The notes beneath the pieces are model-generated. The model was not told the origin of the DNA. It searched no databases and was given only the letters and a program-made list of their open reading frames with translations. From NCBI RefSeq assembly GCF_042651565.1, contig NZ_JBHSDF010000004.1: a stretch of 64,000 nucleotides of DNA; one strand, given 5' to 3'. This document shows, in pieces, positions 63,220 to 64,000 of this stretch. Both the position numbers and the translations under genes were made by a program. The stretch is from Salinispirillum marinum (GTDB lineage Bacteria > Pseudomonadota > Gammaproteobacteria > Pseudomonadales > Natronospirillaceae). The first letter of the stretch is position 1; every line of letters starts with the position of its first letter.

Positions 63220-63570
63220 ATGCCCTTGTGGATTGAAGCTATTATTGCGTTTTTTCTGATCGGTGGGGCCCTGTTTGCGCTCGCCGGTTCCATTGGTTTG
63301 GCACGTTTCCCCGACTTCTATACACGCGTGCATGCCCCGACCATGGGGTTAACGCTTGGGGTGGGTGGTACATTAATTGGCTCGGTGATTTACTTCAGCG
63401 TCACCAAAGGCACCCTGAGCATTCACGAACTGATGATTTCAATGTTCTTGTTTATTACCGCGCCCGTCAGTGGGCATATGATGGCGAAAGCGGCAATGCA
63501 TTTGCAGGTGAAGCGCAGTCCCGCCACCAAGGGTGAGCCGTGGCGGAACCTGGATAACGACAAGCATTGA
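63220..63570 (+). CDS. mrpG: Mrp antiporter subunit G
   Basis: This is a 116-residue, three-span protein; GSIGLARFPDFYTRVHAPTM and the late TAPVSGHMMAKAA are characteristic. It ends the operon; the palindromic element copy B starts 8 bp after its stop. Confidence 0.94.
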   Translation: MPLWIEAIIAFFLIGGALFALAGSIGLARFPDFYTRVHAPTMGLTLGVGGTLIGSVIYFSVTKGTLSIHELMISMFLFITAPVSGHMMAKAAMHLQVKRSPATKGEPWRNLDNDKH

Positions 63571-63578
63571 CGTATTTT

Positions 63579-63704
63579 TAAAAGCTACTAAGGCGAAAAT
63601 CTAGCTAGGCAAAGAAGACTGAAATGAGCCGAGTTTACACCCAGTAAATGAGCGTGAATTGAGGGCTTCTTTAACAACGCTAGATTGAGAAAGAGTAGCT
63701 TTTA
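63579..63704 (-). repeat. Multi-stem palindromic element, copy B
   Basis: TAAAAGCTACT (63579-63589) pairs with AGTAGCTTTTA (63694-63704). Inside are AATCTAGC (63598-63605) with GCTAGATT (63679-63686), AAAGAAG (63611-63617) with CTTCTTT (63666-63672), and TTTAC (63634-63638) with GTAAA (63644-63648). Read on the minus strand it aligns with copy A at 31731-31855. It lies between the convergent mrpG and rimO genes, and its right end supplies the rimO stop codon (TAA at 63704-63702). Confidence 0.8.
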
Positions 63705-64000
63705 GACGGGATGGGCCCATAGATCATACTCATCCGCCTCCTCTATCACCACCCGCACAATCTCTCCCACCTTCAGGTGGGTTTGATTGTCTAAGAACAC
63801 TTGGCCGTCGATCTCCGGGGCATCCCCCATCGTGCGGCCTACCGCGCCCTCTTCCACCACCTCGTCGATGATCACGTCCATTTCTTTACCCACTTTCAAC
63901 TGTAAGCGGGCCGCACTGATACGTTGTTGCACCTGCATGAAACGGTCATAGCGTTCTTGCTTAATGTGCTCTGGCACCGGGTCAGGCAGTTCATTGGCGG
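63702..64000 (-). CDS. rimO: Ribosomal protein S12 methylthiotransferase RimO, 3' part
   Basis: This is the C-terminal ~98 residues of a radical-SAM methylthiotransferase that modifies Asp88/89 of ribosomal protein S12. ELPDPVPEHIKQERYDRFMQ leads into the TRAM domain (VGKEMDVIIDEVVEEGAVGR, APEIDGQVFL, VIEEADEYDLWAHPV). The radical-SAM core lies beyond the window. The stop codon is inside the palindromic element. Confidence 0.9.
   Translation of the reverse strand, partial: ANELPDPVPEHIKQERYDRFMQVQQRISAARLQLKVGKEMDVIIDEVVEEGAVGRTMGDAPEIDGQVFLDNQTHLKVGEIVRVVIEEADEYDLWAHPV

Overview
The window reads as the chromosome of a motile, heterotrophic, probably marine or halotolerant gammaproteobacterium. 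An Oceanospirillales relative such as Saccharospirillum or Reinekea is my guess from family content, not a measured placement. Supporting features are four MCP-type chemoreceptors, three TRAP uptake systems (typically Na+-coupled), a complete Mrp-type Na+/H+ antiporter operon, a long-form (530 aa) isocitrate lyase, an exported GH14 beta-amylase and two large EAL proteins. I saw no rRNA, CRISPR array, transposase or prophage.

Layout. 1-6.1 kb (minus): the 5' part of a chemoreceptor, a DctB-like sensor kinase with no response regulator in the window, a Cof-type HAD phosphatase and a second, paralogous chemoreceptor. 6.4-9.7 kb (plus): a penicillin-acylase-family Ntn-hydrolase and a DMT-like membrane protein. 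9.6-15.4 kb (minus): an EAL protein with an NrtS-like N-terminus, then a tight four-gene operon (DUF547, DinB-like, NRDE-PlsC fusion, GNAT acyltransferase) that looks like a lipid-modification unit. 15.6-18.1 kb (plus): mgtE and hemH. 18.1-25.6 kb (minus): a crotonase-fold enzyme, a Cache chemoreceptor, beta-amylase with CBM20, and a further chemoreceptor.

25.6-44.5 kb is the most distinctive part. A TRAP transporter with a winged-helix regulator (minus) diverges from pxpABC (5-oxoprolinase, plus). Next come a second TRAP transporter led by a DUF1445 (D-glutamate-cyclase-type) gene, two orphan TRAP binding proteins each fused to a C-terminal DUF1566/Lcl domain on either side of a LysR regulator, an SBP_bac_3 protein, and a third TRAP operon with four tandem hairpins in its leader. 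Shared promoter motifs and close similarity among three of the binding proteins suggest that much of it is one uptake, sensing and catabolic island centred on 5-oxoproline or a related acid.

44.5-52.3 kb: a MASE3-PAS-GGDEF-EAL protein, aceA, a YchJ-like protein, a PlsC-type acyltransferase, and AEC- and BASS-type transporters. tRNA-Glu and tRNA-Gly at 52.4 kb open an accessory stretch (52.5-57.6 kb). It holds a duplicated tRNA 3' end plus terminator, a DUF465 gene, a HAD phosphatase, an FMN-riboswitch-controlled lumazine synthase, a decayed ppk2, a pRiA4b-ORF3 protein, and an MNT-HEPN pair whose HEPN gene is broken by two nonsense codons. 57.8-63.6 kb is the mrp operon, and the window ends in the 3' part of rimO (minus).

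At the DNA or RNA level, two diverged copies of a ~125-bp multi-stem palindrome (31731-31855 and 63579-63704), each between convergent operons and carrying compensatory stem changes, are the clearest unexplained structure. A GTAG-headed long hairpin (23577-23659) and the tandem-hairpin TRAP leader (41443-41541) are the others.
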